A stretch of 64,000 nucleotides of DNA from Solitalea agri (GTDB lineage Bacteria > Bacteroidota > Bacteroidia > Sphingobacteriales > Sphingobacteriaceae), in the NCBI RefSeq assembly GCF_023914155.1, contig NZ_JAMWYS010000042.1, forward strand, positions 25,831 to 89,830, read 5' to 3'. The notes beneath the pieces were generated by a model. The model saw nothing but the letters and a program-made list of their open reading frames with translations. It was not told the origin of the DNA and did not search any database. Position 1 is the first letter of the stretch. Each line of letters opens with the position of its first letter. This document shows positions 8,359 to 17,612 of this stretch, piece after piece. Both the position numbers and the translations under genes were made by a program.

Positions 8359-10629
8359 TTACACTATCCTCAGTTTGGCAAATTTAAGCAAAAGCTGCTT
8401 TTGTCCAAGCTCCTTAAAGAATATAGTTGCTTTTATATCCGGTTTTTTTCCCTCTAAATTAATCACCTTGCCAAAACCAAAGCGTTCATGCTCTACTTCC
8501 ATGCCAACCTGCAAATCAGATGTATCACTTGGTGAGAAACCCTCTGTGGGAACATGCGCTTTAGCCAGTAATTGAGTGGTTTTTGGCTTGCTGGCTATTT
8601 TCGGTTTAGCTGCAAACTCGGTAAATCCTTTACGTTCTTCTCCAAAATCAATATATGGATTAGCTTCCTTCTGTTGCTTAGCAGGGTTAAAGTCGAGGTC
8701 TAAGAATTTAGGATCGATTTCATCTAAAAAACGACTCGGTTCAGAATTTTGTAATGTTCCGAACTTAAAGCGACTGGTTGCATAAGTCAACGTTAGTTTT
8801 TTCTCTGCTCGGGTGGTAGCCACGTAAAACAATCGACGCTCTTCTTCTAAATCTGCACGAGAGTTAAGGGACATTTGCGAAGGGAAGAGGTTCTCTTCCA
8901 ATCCAACAATGAAAACATGAGGAAACTCCAATCCTTTTGAAGAGTGGATGGTCATCAATGAAACGGTGTTTTTGTCTTCTTCTTCCTTTTTTTCGTCACC
9001 GGTTAGTAAGGCCACATCCATTAAAAATTGGTTAATGCTGCGGTCTTCGATATCCTCCCGCTCACTAAACTCTTTTATACCATTCAGTAATTCCTGAATG
9101 TTTTCGTATCGGTTTAAACCTTCAATTGATTTATCGGAATGGAGTTCACGCATTATGCCCGATTGTTTGGCAATATGCTCGGCTACTTCATAGGCATTTT
9201 TGCCTTTAGCTAAAGCCTGGAAACTACGGATCATCGTGGCAAAATTCATGATATTCTCCACACCACGTCCGCTTACATACAGATGAATATTTGAAACGAT
9301 CTCCCATAATGGCAGATTCTTTTCATCTGCAAGTACGATGATTTTATCAAGACTTGTTTTACCTATGCCCCTGACCGGATAGTTAATAACCCTTTTTAAT
9401 GCTTCTTCGTCATTAGGGTTAACTGTTAATCGGAAATAAGCGATAAGGTCTTTGATCTCTTTACGTTGATAAAAAGACATTCCACCATAAATTTTATACG
9501 GAAGGTTGAGCTTTCGCAAAGCCTCCTCCAATGAACGTGATTGCGCATTGGTACGGTATAAAATAGCAAAGTCCTGGAAGTTGAGTCCTTTCAGGGTACG
9601 CTCCTGAATAATGGATTCGGCAACAATTTTTCCCTCTTCATTATCGCTGAATGCACGGATTACTTTAATCTGCTCACCGGTTTCATTTTCAGAGAAAACG
9701 TTCTTTTCGAGCTGATTCTTATTGTTTTTTATAATGCTGTTGGCAACGCTTACAATATTTTGGGTAGAACGATAATTCTGCTCGAGTTTAAATACGTTTA
9801 ATTCAGGGTAATCTTTTTCGAAGTTTAAAATATTCTCAATATTGGCTCCGCGGAACGCATAGATGCTTTGCGCATCATCACCTACCACACAGATATTGCG
9901 GTTTACGGCAGCCAGTTTCTTTACAATTATGTATTGCGAGAAGTTTGTATCCTGATACTCGTCCACCATAATGTACTTAAACTTATGCTGATACTTGTTC
10001 AGGACATCCGGATATTGTTTTAAAAGAATATTGGTTTTGAAGAGTAAGTCGTCAAAATCCATAGCTCCGGCTTTGTAGCATCGCTGTGCATAGATTTCAT
10101 AAAGCTCTGCCATTTTACCACGGCCCGAAGAAAAGTCATCGGCTTGAATGCTTTCGTTCTTTTTATACTCAGCAACAGAGATCAAGTTGTTTTTAGCCGA
10201 TGAAATTCGGTTTAAAACAAAGTTTACATTATAAAGCTTGTCGTCGAGTTGCTGCTCTTTGATGATGGCGCGAAGTAAGCTCTTGCTATCATCGGTATCA
10301 TAAATAGTAAAGTTGCTAGGATAGCCTAGTTTATCCGCTTCAACACGTAAAATACGTGCAAAAATGGAGTGGAAGGTACCCATCCAAATATTACGGGCAT
10401 CTGGGCCGACAATAGCCGAGATACGCTCGCGCATTTCGCGGGCTGCCTTATTTGTAAAGGTTAACGCAAGAATATTAAATGGATCAACACCTTTGTTTAT
10501 AAGGTGGGCAATACGAAAAGTGATAACACGGGTTTTTCCTGAACCGGCACCTGCAATAATCATTAAAGGACCTTCTGTACATTCAGCCGCACTTCGCTGT
10601 ATAGGGTTTAGCTTATCTAAATAACTCAA
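8359..10629 (-). CDS. pcrA: UvrD/PcrA-type superfamily 1 DNA helicase
   Basis: ATP-dependent 3'-5' DNA helicase for repair and for removing replication obstacles, 756 residues. Motifs appear in order: Walker A GAGSGKTR (about 27-34), motif Ia FTNKAAREM, motif II VDEYQDTNF, motif III GDDAQSIYAFRGA, motif IV LEQNYRS, motif V TIHSSKGLEFP, motif VI ERRLFYVATTRA. The C-terminal tail has the PcrA-type Tudor-like element (VGMEVEHERFGFGKV). It is the first gene of a run that continues with DUF4290, murA, a LysE exporter and an FMN reductase. uvrD is an equally valid name. Confidence 0.95.
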   Translation of the reverse strand: MSYLDKLNPIQRSAAECTEGPLMIIAGAGSGKTRVITFRIAHLINKGVDPFNILALTFTNKAAREMRERISAIVGPDARNIWMGTFHSIFARILRVEADKLGYPSNFTIYDTDDSKSLLRAIIKEQQLDDKLYNVNFVLNRISSAKNNLISVAEYKKNESIQADDFSSGRGKMAELYEIYAQRCYKAGAMDFDDLLFKTNILLKQYPDVLNKYQHKFKYIMVDEYQDTNFSQYIIVKKLAAVNRNICVVGDDAQSIYAFRGANIENILNFEKDYPELNVFKLEQNYRSTQNIVSVANSIIKNNKNQLEKNVFSENETGEQIKVIRAFSDNEEGKIVAESIIQERTLKGLNFQDFAILYRTNAQSRSLEEALRKLNLPYKIYGGMSFYQRKEIKDLIAYFRLTVNPNDEEALKRVINYPVRGIGKTSLDKIIVLADEKNLPLWEIVSNIHLYVSGRGVENIMNFATMIRSFQALAKGKNAYEVAEHIAKQSGIMRELHSDKSIEGLNRYENIQELLNGIKEFSEREDIEDRSINQFLMDVALLTGDEKKEEEDKNTVSLMTIHSSKGLEFPHVFIVGLEENLFPSQMSLNSRADLEEERRLFYVATTRAEKKLTLTYATSRFKFGTLQNSEPSRFLDEIDPKFLDLDFNPAKQQKEANPYIDFGEERKGFTEFAAKPKIASKPKTTQLLAKAHVPTEGFSPSDTSDLQVGMEVEHERFGFGKVINLEGKKPDIKATIFFKELGQKQLLLKFAKLRIV

Positions 10630-10744
10630 TTTAACTCCCGAATTTTAAAGCCTGCTAAGTTAAATAAACTTATTGAACAAGGGACAGGAAAAGTGAACTC
10701 ACATTCATCAGTAGGTAGTATTCAGTACGATGTAATTAGTGTTA

Positions 10745-11335
10745 TTACTGGGTTTTTGCTACAGCTTCTTCTTTAAGGCCGTAGTCAGAAGTAATCCAAA
10801 TTAAAACCCTTCTGTTTTTTGCCCTACCGTTTTCAGTATCATTTGAAGCCACCGGTTGGGTATCGCCAACACCGTAAGCGTTAATGCGATCTGCGCTTAT
10901 ACCATTATTCACCAAAAAATGCTTAACCTCATCGGCTCGTTTAAATGATAATGATAGGTTGTATTCCTCATTTCCACTATCGTCGGTATGGCCTTGGATA
11001 ATATTATAGGTCTTAGCGTATTTTTTAATAATGTTAACTAACTTATTAACTGTAGGTACTGCATCGGATTTAATACTGTACTGGTCAAAGTCAAAGAATA
11101 CTTCATTAACAAAAGTAATCTTAATGGAATCGCCCACGCGTTCAACTTTACAGTCTTTTACAGTCCTTTGAATTTCAAAAGCCTCTTTATCCATATATTT
11201 TTTGATATAGGTTTGAGCGGTTTTGCTCTTGGATGCCTTTTTTGTAGAACAGGATGTAAATAAACTAACTACTCCCAATAGGCAGAACAGAAAAAAGCTT
11301 AATTGGTAAAAACGCTTTAAAAAGCTGTTTGACAT
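10745..11335 (-). CDS. OmpA-family lipoprotein
   Basis: A 196-residue envelope protein with a lipoprotein signal peptide (lipobox SLFTSC, acylated Cys29). The C-terminal OmpA/Pal domain (about 70-190) contains GHTDDSGNEEYNLSLSFKRA and a final GRAKNRRVLIWI, the residues that bind diaminopimelate in peptidoglycan. It probably tethers the outer membrane to the wall, although the N-terminal linker is not a canonical Pal. A near-consensus promoter lies just upstream at 11366-11395. It precedes the helicase gene by 115 bases. Confidence 0.88.
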   Translation of the reverse strand: MSNSFLKRFYQLSFFLFCLLGVVSLFTSCSTKKASKSKTAQTYIKKYMDKEAFEIQRTVKDCKVERVGDSIKITFVNEVFFDFDQYSIKSDAVPTVNKLVNIIKKYAKTYNIIQGHTDDSGNEEYNLSLSFKRADEVKHFLVNNGISADRINAYGVGDTQPVASNDTENGRAKNRRVLIWITSDYGLKEEAVAKTQ

Positions 11336-11365
11336 ACAGTATCAATAAATAGAACTAGCTGGTAA

Positions 11366-11395
11366 CAAACCTACATGATTTAAGCTGAAATACAA
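11366..11395 (-). promoter_or_regulatory. Promoter of the OmpA-family lipoprotein gene
   Basis: On the minus strand TTG (11393-11395), a 19-base spacer and TAGGTTTG (11366-11373) match the Bacteroidota sigma-A consensus exactly. The ATG is 30 bases beyond the -7 box. Confidence 0.7.
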
Positions 11396-11630
11396 TAGTT
11401 TGAGTAATAATTTTGTATTTCACAAAAAGTAATATTTAAAATTAATAAAAATTCTTTAAAGTGTATTTTTTGAGTGCTATTTATACTAATAGCTAAATTT
11501 CAATGCATGCATTATATATGATCAAATCTTCAGTGTTAAAATGCAGTTTTGTTTCGTGCTTAAAAAATTACCAATCATCCGTTTTATATTTCTTTTATTC
11601 TTTATTCCTTTGTCTCCAAATTCTAATTTA

Positions 11631-13019
11631 ATGGAAACCATCAAGAACTATATTGAAGCTAACAAACAGCGTTTCCTCGACGAACTGTTTGATATTTTAC
11701 GCTTCCCTTCAGTAAGTGCTGATCCTCAGTTTAAAGAATCGGTATTAAAAACTGCGGATTATATTAAAGCCCGCTTAATTGATGCCGGTGCAGACAAAGT
11801 AGAAGTTTGTCCTACCGCCGGGTATCCAATTGTGTACGGTGAAAAAATTATTGACCCAGCATTGCCAACAGTGGTAGTGTATGGCCATTATGACGTGCAA
11901 CCTGCAGATCCACTTGAATTATGGCACACCCCACCGTTTGAGCCTACAGTAAAAATTACTGAAGAACATCCTGAAGGTGCTATTTATGCGCGTGGAGCCT
12001 GTGATGACAAAGGTCAGATGTACATGCATGTAAAAGCATTTGAGTTGATGATGAAAACCAACACTTTGCCATGTAACGTTAAGTTTATGATTGAAGGTGA
12101 GGAAGAAGTTGGTTCATCCAATCTTGCCACTTTTGTAAAAGCAAACAAAGAGCGTTTAAAAGGTGATGTGGTGTTGATTTCAGATACCTCAATGATCGCT
12201 AACGATGTTCCTTCAATTGAGTGTGGCTTACGTGGCTTAGCTTATATGGAAGTAGAATTGGTTGGCCCTAACCGCGATTTACACTCAGGAGTTTATGGTG
12301 GTGCAGTTGCAAACCCAGCTACAATTCTGGCAAAAATGATCGCTTCTTTACATGATGAAAATAATCATATTACCATTCCTGGTTTTTATGATAAAGTAAT
12401 TGAGCTTTCAGATGCTGAGCGTGCTGAAATGGCTAAACAGCCATTTAGTGAAGCGGCCTATAAGAAGGATTTGAATATTGATGAGGTTTGGGGTGAAAAA
12501 GGGTATTCAACGATTGAACGTACTTCAATTCGTCCAACTTTAGAAGTGAATGGTATTTGGAGTGGATATATTGGTGAAGGTGCTAAAACCGTGTTGCCAT
12601 CAAAAGCGAACGCTAAAATTTCGATGCGCTTAGTTCCAGGTCAAAATTCTGATGAGATCTCTGATTTGTTCAAAGCTCATTTTGAGAAAATTGCCCCAAG
12701 CTATGTGAAAGTTAAAGTTACAGCACACCATGGTGGCGAACCGGTTGTTACTCCAACCGATTCGATTCCTTTTAAAGCCGCAAGCAAAGCCATGGAAGAA
12801 AGCTTTGGTAAAACTCCAATCCCTACTCGTGGTGGTGGAAGTATTCCAATTGTAGCTTTGTTTGAAAAAGAATTAGGTTTGAAATCTGTTTTAATGGGCT
12901 TTGGCTTAGATTCAGATGCATTGCACTCGCCAAATGAAAAATACGGTTTGTTCAACTATTACAAAGGGATTGAAACTATTCCGTTATTCTTCAAACACTT
13001 TGCTGCAATGAGCAAATAA
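11631..13019 (+). CDS. M20-family dipeptidase (metallopeptidase)
   Basis: Two-zinc aminoacyl-peptidase of 462 residues that hydrolyses dipeptides in the cytoplasm. Metal and catalytic residues are visible: His in VVYGHYDVQPAD, Asp in ARGACDDKGQ, the Glu pair in IEGEEEVGSS, Asp in LISDTSM, His in LHSPNEKY. I use the ATG at 11631 (METIKNYIEANKQRF) because family members start there. A longer frame from 11541 adds a hydrophobic 30-residue stretch that looks like a leader but overlaps a likely promoter (TTCCTTTG at 11605-11612). If the long start is real, the enzyme would be exported. Confidence 0.9.
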   Translation: METIKNYIEANKQRFLDELFDILRFPSVSADPQFKESVLKTADYIKARLIDAGADKVEVCPTAGYPIVYGEKIIDPALPTVVVYGHYDVQPADPLELWHTPPFEPTVKITEEHPEGAIYARGACDDKGQMYMHVKAFELMMKTNTLPCNVKFMIEGEEEVGSSNLATFVKANKERLKGDVVLISDTSMIANDVPSIECGLRGLAYMEVELVGPNRDLHSGVYGGAVANPATILAKMIASLHDENNHITIPGFYDKVIELSDAERAEMAKQPFSEAAYKKDLNIDEVWGEKGYSTIERTSIRPTLEVNGIWSGYIGEGAKTVLPSKANAKISMRLVPGQNSDEISDLFKAHFEKIAPSYVKVKVTAHHGGEPVVTPTDSIPFKAASKAMEESFGKTPIPTRGGGSIPIVALFEKELGLKSVLMGFGLDSDALHSPNEKYGLFNYYKGIETIPLFFKHFAAMSK

Positions 13020-13047
13020 GAAATTAAAATTTTATAATTTTTTGGGG

Positions 13048-13078
13048 AAGGCAACTGTGGAAGTTGCCTTTTCTTTTG
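13048..13078 (+). terminator. Rho-independent terminator of the M20 dipeptidase gene
   Basis: A 9-bp stem (13048-13056 with 13062-13070) closes a 5-base loop and is followed by a T-rich tract, 28 bases after the stop codon. Confidence 0.8.
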
Positions 13079-13204
13079 GTTATTATTATTAAAATAGTAA
13101 ATCTAGATATCGGGCTATTAAATTGAAACTATAGTTAATTTCTGTAAGTATAAATTAATAATCAGTGTTAACCAACCAAACCAAGCCCTAGCGCTGATTC
13201 CCAT

Positions 13205-14011
13205 ATGTTAGTTCGATTAAATGTCCAATGGATAAGAGGTCGCATGCGTATATTTTGGAGCCTTTTTATTCTACTTTTCTTAATTCCAAAGAAATCAGAT
13301 CCTTATTCAAACAAGAAAATTGTTTATCTCACTCCCCGAATTATTAAGCTGATTCAGTACCGGCAAACGGGTTCTTTTGGTATTCACATTCCTACCATGT
13401 ACACCGTTCATGGAATTGATATTTCGCGATATCAGCAAAAAATAAACTGGCAAAAATTAAAAGCAGTTGATGAAGAAGGTGTAGCTATTTCTTTTGTGTA
13501 CATAAAAGCAACAGAAGGTATTGATGCGCTCGATCCTATGTTTTCGACTAACTGGGATGAATGTAAAAATGCAAGGTTATTAAGAGGTGCCTACCATTAT
13601 TTTAAACCGAAGAAGTCAGGAAAAGAGCAGGCTCAATTCTTTTTGGATAAAGTAAAACATTTGCCAGGAGACCTTCCTCCAGTAATTGATGTGGAAGAAC
13701 GTGGAAAAATGCCGCTTGCTCAGTTTCAACGCAATTTAAAAAGTATGATAGATGAGATTGAGGCTGAAGTAGGGGTGAAGCCGGTAATTTATACTAGTTT
13801 AAGATTCTATCAGGATTTTATTAAAAATAAGTTTTCAGACTACCCCTGTTGGATCGCTAATTATCATCATCCTAAACTATTGTTTACCAAAGAAAAATGG
13901 ACCATATGGCAACATTCAGATAAAGGCAAGGTTAGTGGAATTATTGGTCGGGTTGATTTTAATACCTTCAATGGTTCAATGAATGAATTAAAGCAACTTT
14001 GTGTTAAATAA
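13205..14011 (+). CDS. GH25 lysozyme-like muramidase, membrane-anchored (first copy)
   Basis: A 268-residue glycoside hydrolase family 25 protein that should cleave the MurNAc-GlcNAc bond of peptidoglycan. A basic N-terminus and one hydrophobic segment (about 15-29) suggest an inner-membrane anchor facing the periplasm. The catalytic barrel begins VHGIDISRYQ (Asp72) and contains FVYIKATEG, GAYHYFKP and the acid pair Asp162/Glu164 in VIDVEERG. It ends with WQHSDKGKVSGI and VDFNTFNG. The start may instead be the second Met (codon 14). Its paralogue lies 0.85 kb downstream. Confidence 0.88.
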   Translation: MLVRLNVQWIRGRMRIFWSLFILLFLIPKKSDPYSNKKIVYLTPRIIKLIQYRQTGSFGIHIPTMYTVHGIDISRYQQKINWQKLKAVDEEGVAISFVYIKATEGIDALDPMFSTNWDECKNARLLRGAYHYFKPKKSGKEQAQFFLDKVKHLPGDLPPVIDVEERGKMPLAQFQRNLKSMIDEIEAEVGVKPVIYTSLRFYQDFIKNKFSDYPCWIANYHHPKLLFTKEKWTIWQHSDKGKVSGIIGRVDFNTFNGSMNELKQLCVK

Positions 14012-14136
14012 AATTTTCGAGTGATCATACTAGCCATTTTCATCTACGTTTTAAGAAGTGGGTTAAAGAAATACTTTTAGCTGCTGACATACAGTTGTCA
14101 TTTTTGAACTTTGTTTTGCCTGGAAAATATACACTC

Positions 14137-14766
14137 ATGGAAAAACTTGATTTAACGAAATTTTATAAAACCTATCATAAAGCTACAAACAAGCCGGAGC
14201 TGGTAACGATTGAACCGGCAAGGTATATTTCTATTGAAGGAAAAGGGGACCCATCTGCCCATGAATTTACTAATTGTTTGCAGGCACTTTATTCTACGGT
14301 ATATACTCTAAAATTCGCTTTTAAAGTAAAACAAAAAGATTTTGTAGTGGCAAAACTGGAAGGTTTATGGTGGTTTGATGAGGCAAAGTTTGATGTTGGT
14401 TCAATGGAGGAAGCTCCGCTTAAAGTGCCCAGAAACGAATGGAATTATAGAATGATGATTCGACTCCCGGAATTTGTAAAAGAGGAAGATATTCAGTTGG
14501 CTAAGAAAAATGTTTTTGAAAAAAAAGGGATTTCGCTTGTGAGTAATGTTGAGTTTTTTCAAATGGAAGAGGGGTTATCTGTTCAGATGTTACATTTGGG
14601 GCCATTTAATAAGGAGCCTGAAACACTAAAAGAGATGTTGACGTTTATGGAAACCAAAAAGCTTGGCAAAAATGGCCTTCATCACGAAATCTATCTTTCT
14701 GATTTTAATAAAACAGCGCCTGAAAAGTTGAAAACGATTTTGAGGGAACCGGTGATGCAGGAATAG
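14137..14766 (+). CDS. GyrI-like small-molecule-binding domain protein
   Basis: A 209-residue cytoplasmic protein of the GyrI-like/SRPBCC-related effector-binding group (YISIEGKGDPSAHEF near the start, GLWWFDEAKFDV, then LHLGPFNKEPETL). Stand-alone members are thought to bind or hydrolyse small molecules, and no DNA-binding domain is present here. The ATG at 14137 matches homologues that begin MEKLDLTKFYKTYHKA; a TTG 42 bases upstream is less likely. It is inserted between the two GH25 genes on the same strand. Confidence 0.8.
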   Translation: MEKLDLTKFYKTYHKATNKPELVTIEPARYISIEGKGDPSAHEFTNCLQALYSTVYTLKFAFKVKQKDFVVAKLEGLWWFDEAKFDVGSMEEAPLKVPRNEWNYRMMIRLPEFVKEEDIQLAKKNVFEKKGISLVSNVEFFQMEEGLSVQMLHLGPFNKEPETLKEMLTFMETKKLGKNGLHHEIYLSDFNKTAPEKLKTILREPVMQE

Positions 14767-14837
14767 AAACCTTGCCGGACGATGAAGGAAATTAACCAAT
14801 TGCTGAATTTCTTGTTAGTTTAAATTTTTCAGAAGTA

Positions 14838-14845
14838 TATCTTTG
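14838..14845 (+). promoter_or_regulatory. -7 promoter box of the second GH25 gene
   Basis: TATCTTTG matches TAnnTTTG exactly. A TTAG about 19 bases upstream could be the -33 element. The start codon at 14862 is only 16 bases beyond the box, so the leader would be very short. Confidence 0.45.
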
Positions 14846-14861
14846 TCGCTGAAATCTCCGT

Positions 14862-15722
14862 ATGGCCAAACGTAATAGCAGCACATCCAAAGCAATCTCA
14901 AAAAAAACAAAGCGTCCTCAAGGCATTCCAATTCGTTATTTCTGGTGGAAAGTAAGCGGCTTTTTACTGCTCATGTGCTTTATCACATTCTATTCACCTA
15001 TTGTTAAAACGTTCCTTTCAATTAAGGAAAGTGTTAGTGATAACTTTTCTGATTACCGTTACGTTCATATCCACTCGTACGGAATAAAAATCCCTAAAAA
15101 GTTTAAAGTGCATGGTATAGATGTTTCTAAATACCAATCACGTATCGATTGGGATAAAGTGAAGAATATGGAAGACGAGGGCGTAAAAATCAACTTTGCG
15201 TTCATTAAGGCCACCGAAGGCCAGTTTAATATCGATCCTTGTTTTCAGAGAAACTGGAAGCAATCAAAAAAAGCTGGTTTAATGCGGGGGGCTTATCATT
15301 ATTTCAAACCTCGAAAATCAGGAAAGTGGCAGGCTGCTTTATTTTTGCAAACGGTTAACTATGAATCAGGCGATCTTCCTCCGGTAATTGATATCGAAGA
15401 AACCGGAAGATTGACACCTGAAGAGCTACGTGAAAATTTAAAAGAATGGCTCGAAACAGTTGAGAAGAAAGTGGGTGAAAAACCGATTATTTATACGGGC
15501 TATAAATTTTACGAAGATTATTTAAAAGGCTATTTCGATGACTATCCGTATTGGATCGCTCATTATTACCAGTCGAAACTTAAAATTGAGGATAGTACAC
15601 AATGGAGTTTCTGGCAACATTCAGATATAGGAAAGGTGAATGGCATTCGCCAACCTGTTGACTTTAATGTTTTTAATGGTAGCCTGGAAGATTTGAAAGA
15701 TCTATGTTTAGAGCTGGAATAA
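14862..15722 (+). CDS. GH25 lysozyme-like muramidase, membrane-anchored (second copy)
   Basis: A 286-residue paralogue of the GH25 protein at 13205. It has a Lys/Arg-rich cytoplasmic start (1-30), a transmembrane segment (about 31-47, VSGFLLLMCFITFYSP), then the GH25 barrel with VHGIDVSKYQ (Asp87), FIKATEGQ, GAYHYFKPRKSGK and the acid pair Asp177/Glu179 in VIDIEETG. Both copies share a peculiar pre-barrel segment (HSYGIKIPKKFKVHGID versus GIHIPTMYTVHGID), which points to local duplication. Its own promoter box lies directly upstream. Confidence 0.9.
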   Translation: MAKRNSSTSKAISKKTKRPQGIPIRYFWWKVSGFLLLMCFITFYSPIVKTFLSIKESVSDNFSDYRYVHIHSYGIKIPKKFKVHGIDVSKYQSRIDWDKVKNMEDEGVKINFAFIKATEGQFNIDPCFQRNWKQSKKAGLMRGAYHYFKPRKSGKWQAALFLQTVNYESGDLPPVIDIEETGRLTPEELRENLKEWLETVEKKVGEKPIIYTGYKFYEDYLKGYFDDYPYWIAHYYQSKLKIEDSTQWSFWQHSDIGKVNGIRQPVDFNVFNGSLEDLKDLCLELE

Positions 15723-15825
15723 TGATTAAATGATGTTTAAGAGTATTAAACATTGATTACAGGTTATAACCTATCAGAAATATAGACTATATTTAGCCCA
15801 ACAACTTAGCGAAATTAAAACATAC

Positions 15826-16710
15826 ATGAAAAAAGTCTATCTAAGCGATTCGGGTCCGAAAGTATCAGCAGCAATTTATGGTTTTTGGAGATGGGGCAGT
15901 GAAGGAATGGTGAGTGCATCTCAAATGGAAGAAATTGTTGATCATTGTTTGAGTTTGGGTATTAATACTTTTGATCATGCCGATATTTACGGAAATAATT
16001 CATGTGAAGAATTGTTTGGCCAGGTGATCAAGCAAAAAACAATAAAGCGTGATGAAATAGTTTTGTTTACCAAATGTGGCCTCATTAAAAAGGGCAGTAA
16101 AGGCGCACAAATCGATCATATAAATTCTTCTGCAAGCCATATTCGCCAAAGTGTTGAGAATTCATTGAGAAATCTTCAAACTGATTATGTTGATATTTTC
16201 TTATTAGATCATCTCGATCATATTTCGTTTTTGGAAGAAACTGCAGGAACAATTCTTCAGTTAATTGAAGCTGGCAAGATCAAACATTTTGGTGTAGCTA
16301 ATCTTACGGCCTCACAACATCAGTTGATCTCTGCTTACCTGCGTGTACCAGTTGTTACCAGTCATATCGAGTTAAATCTTTTAAATACATCTGCTATTGA
16401 TGATGGACGTTTTGATTTCATGCGTCAGAAATACAGCAAACCATTAGCATGGTCGCCTTTAGCAGGTGGCAGGATTTTAAATGGTGATGATGCACAGGCT
16501 TTACGAGTGCGTAAAAAATTAGAGGAAGTGGCTCAAAAATATAATGCAAATGTTGAAGAAACAGCAGTTGCCTGGTTAGTTAAACTTGGGGCATTGCCAA
16601 TTATTGGAGCTTTGCATAAGCAACGTATTTCAAATGCTGCAAGAGCTTTTGAAATTGACATGGAACACGAAGATTGGTACGCCTTATACCAGGCGACCCT
16701 AAATAGTTAA
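15826..16710 (+). CDS. Aldo/keto reductase
   Basis: NADPH-dependent TIM-barrel oxidoreductase of 294 residues, closest in appearance to the YdhF-like group. The catalytic set is visible: Asp and Tyr in NTFDHADIYGNN, Lys in VLFTKCGL, His in IFLLDHLDH. The C-terminal cofactor region includes PIIGALHKQRI. The gene is followed 23 bases later by the lipid-kinase-like gene on the same strand. Substrate unknown. Confidence 0.88.
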   Translation: MKKVYLSDSGPKVSAAIYGFWRWGSEGMVSASQMEEIVDHCLSLGINTFDHADIYGNNSCEELFGQVIKQKTIKRDEIVLFTKCGLIKKGSKGAQIDHINSSASHIRQSVENSLRNLQTDYVDIFLLDHLDHISFLEETAGTILQLIEAGKIKHFGVANLTASQHQLISAYLRVPVVTSHIELNLLNTSAIDDGRFDFMRQKYSKPLAWSPLAGGRILNGDDAQALRVRKKLEEVAQKYNANVEETAVAWLVKLGALPIIGALHKQRISNAARAFEIDMEHEDWYALYQATLNS

Positions 16711-16733
16711 ATTCTTTCTTATTCCTCCTGATC

Positions 16734-17612
16734 ATGAAAAGCGTTTTATTCATTGTAAACCCATTTTCAGGAGGAATTGATAAATCTGCCTTGCTTGATT
16801 CGATCGAATCATTTGCTCAAGAACATCATTACCGATATTCAATTTATAAAACCACAGGCTCAGCTGATCTCGAACAGGTTAAAGAGTTGATTGCCGAGCT
16901 TAATCCCGCTGTAATTGCAGTTGCTGGTGGAGATGGTACAATTCTCACAGCCGTTAACGCCGTATTTGGCACACCAACTTCTATTGTGATCATTCCGGTT
17001 GGTTCGGCCAATGGGATGGCTAAAGAGTTAAATGTTCCGATGGACATTAATAAAGCTTTAGCACTAATTGAATCGGGTAAAGACTTGTTGATTGATTTAT
17101 TGGATATCAATGGGAAAATTTGTGTGCATTTGGCTGATGTTGGTTTAAATGCGAAAGTTGTAAAACGCTTTGAGCAAGACCCTAACCGTGGGTTATGGAT
17201 ATATGGGAAATATGTTTTCAGAGAGCTTTTTCAGCTTCGGATAAACAGATTTTCGATACAATTGCCCGAACGGAAAATTAGGCGTTTTGCCGTGTCAATG
17301 ATATTTGCCAATGCATCAAAATATGGTACCGGCGCCGTAATTAATCCGGTTGGAAGTTTAACGGATGGTAAATTCGAGTTGTGTATAATCAGGCAATTCC
17401 CATTTTGGCAGTTCTTCGTTTTAGCCTACAAAGCTTTTTTTGGTAAGTTTTCTGATTCCGAATATGTAGAAATAATCAGTACTTCTCAAGTAACGGTTAA
17501 AGCATCGAGGAAAACGCTTTTACAGGCCGACGGAGAAATTATTGGCAAAGTGAGCACAATCGTTATTAAGGTTTTGCCTCAGTCTGTAAGTTTTTTGGTT
17601 TCATCAGTTTAA
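16734..17612 (+). CDS. Diacylglycerol/sphingoid-type lipid kinase family protein
   Basis: A 292-residue DAGK-catalytic-domain protein (YegS/DgkB/LCB5 type) expected to phosphorylate a lipid alcohol at the membrane. The start VLFIVNPFSGG and the nucleotide-binding GGDGTI (65-70) followed by IPVGSANGMA are diagnostic. The C-terminal half carries the second conserved domain (NASKYGTGAVINP, LQADGE). It ends 9 bases inside the 3' end of the convergent metallophosphoesterase gene. Bacteroidota make sphingolipids, so a sphingoid substrate is possible but not shown. Confidence 0.87.
   Translation: MKSVLFIVNPFSGGIDKSALLDSIESFAQEHHYRYSIYKTTGSADLEQVKELIAELNPAVIAVAGGDGTILTAVNAVFGTPTSIVIIPVGSANGMAKELNVPMDINKALALIESGKDLLIDLLDINGKICVHLADVGLNAKVVKRFEQDPNRGLWIYGKYVFRELFQLRINRFSIQLPERKIRRFAVSMIFANASKYGTGAVINPVGSLTDGKFELCIIRQFPFWQFFVLAYKAFFGKFSDSEYVEIISTSQVTVKASRKTLLQADGEIIGKVSTIVIKVLPQSVSFLVSSV

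Noticed and set aside
11541..11630. Signal-peptide-like N-terminal extension of the M20 dipeptidase
   Set aside because: Family members begin at the ATG at 11631, and a promoter-like TTCCTTTG lies inside the extension; export remains possible but less likely.
15761..15772. Perfect palindrome AGGTTATAACCT before the aldo/keto reductase gene
   Set aside because: Twelve-base palindromes are expected by chance several times in 64 kb, and no regulator gene or second copy supports an operator.
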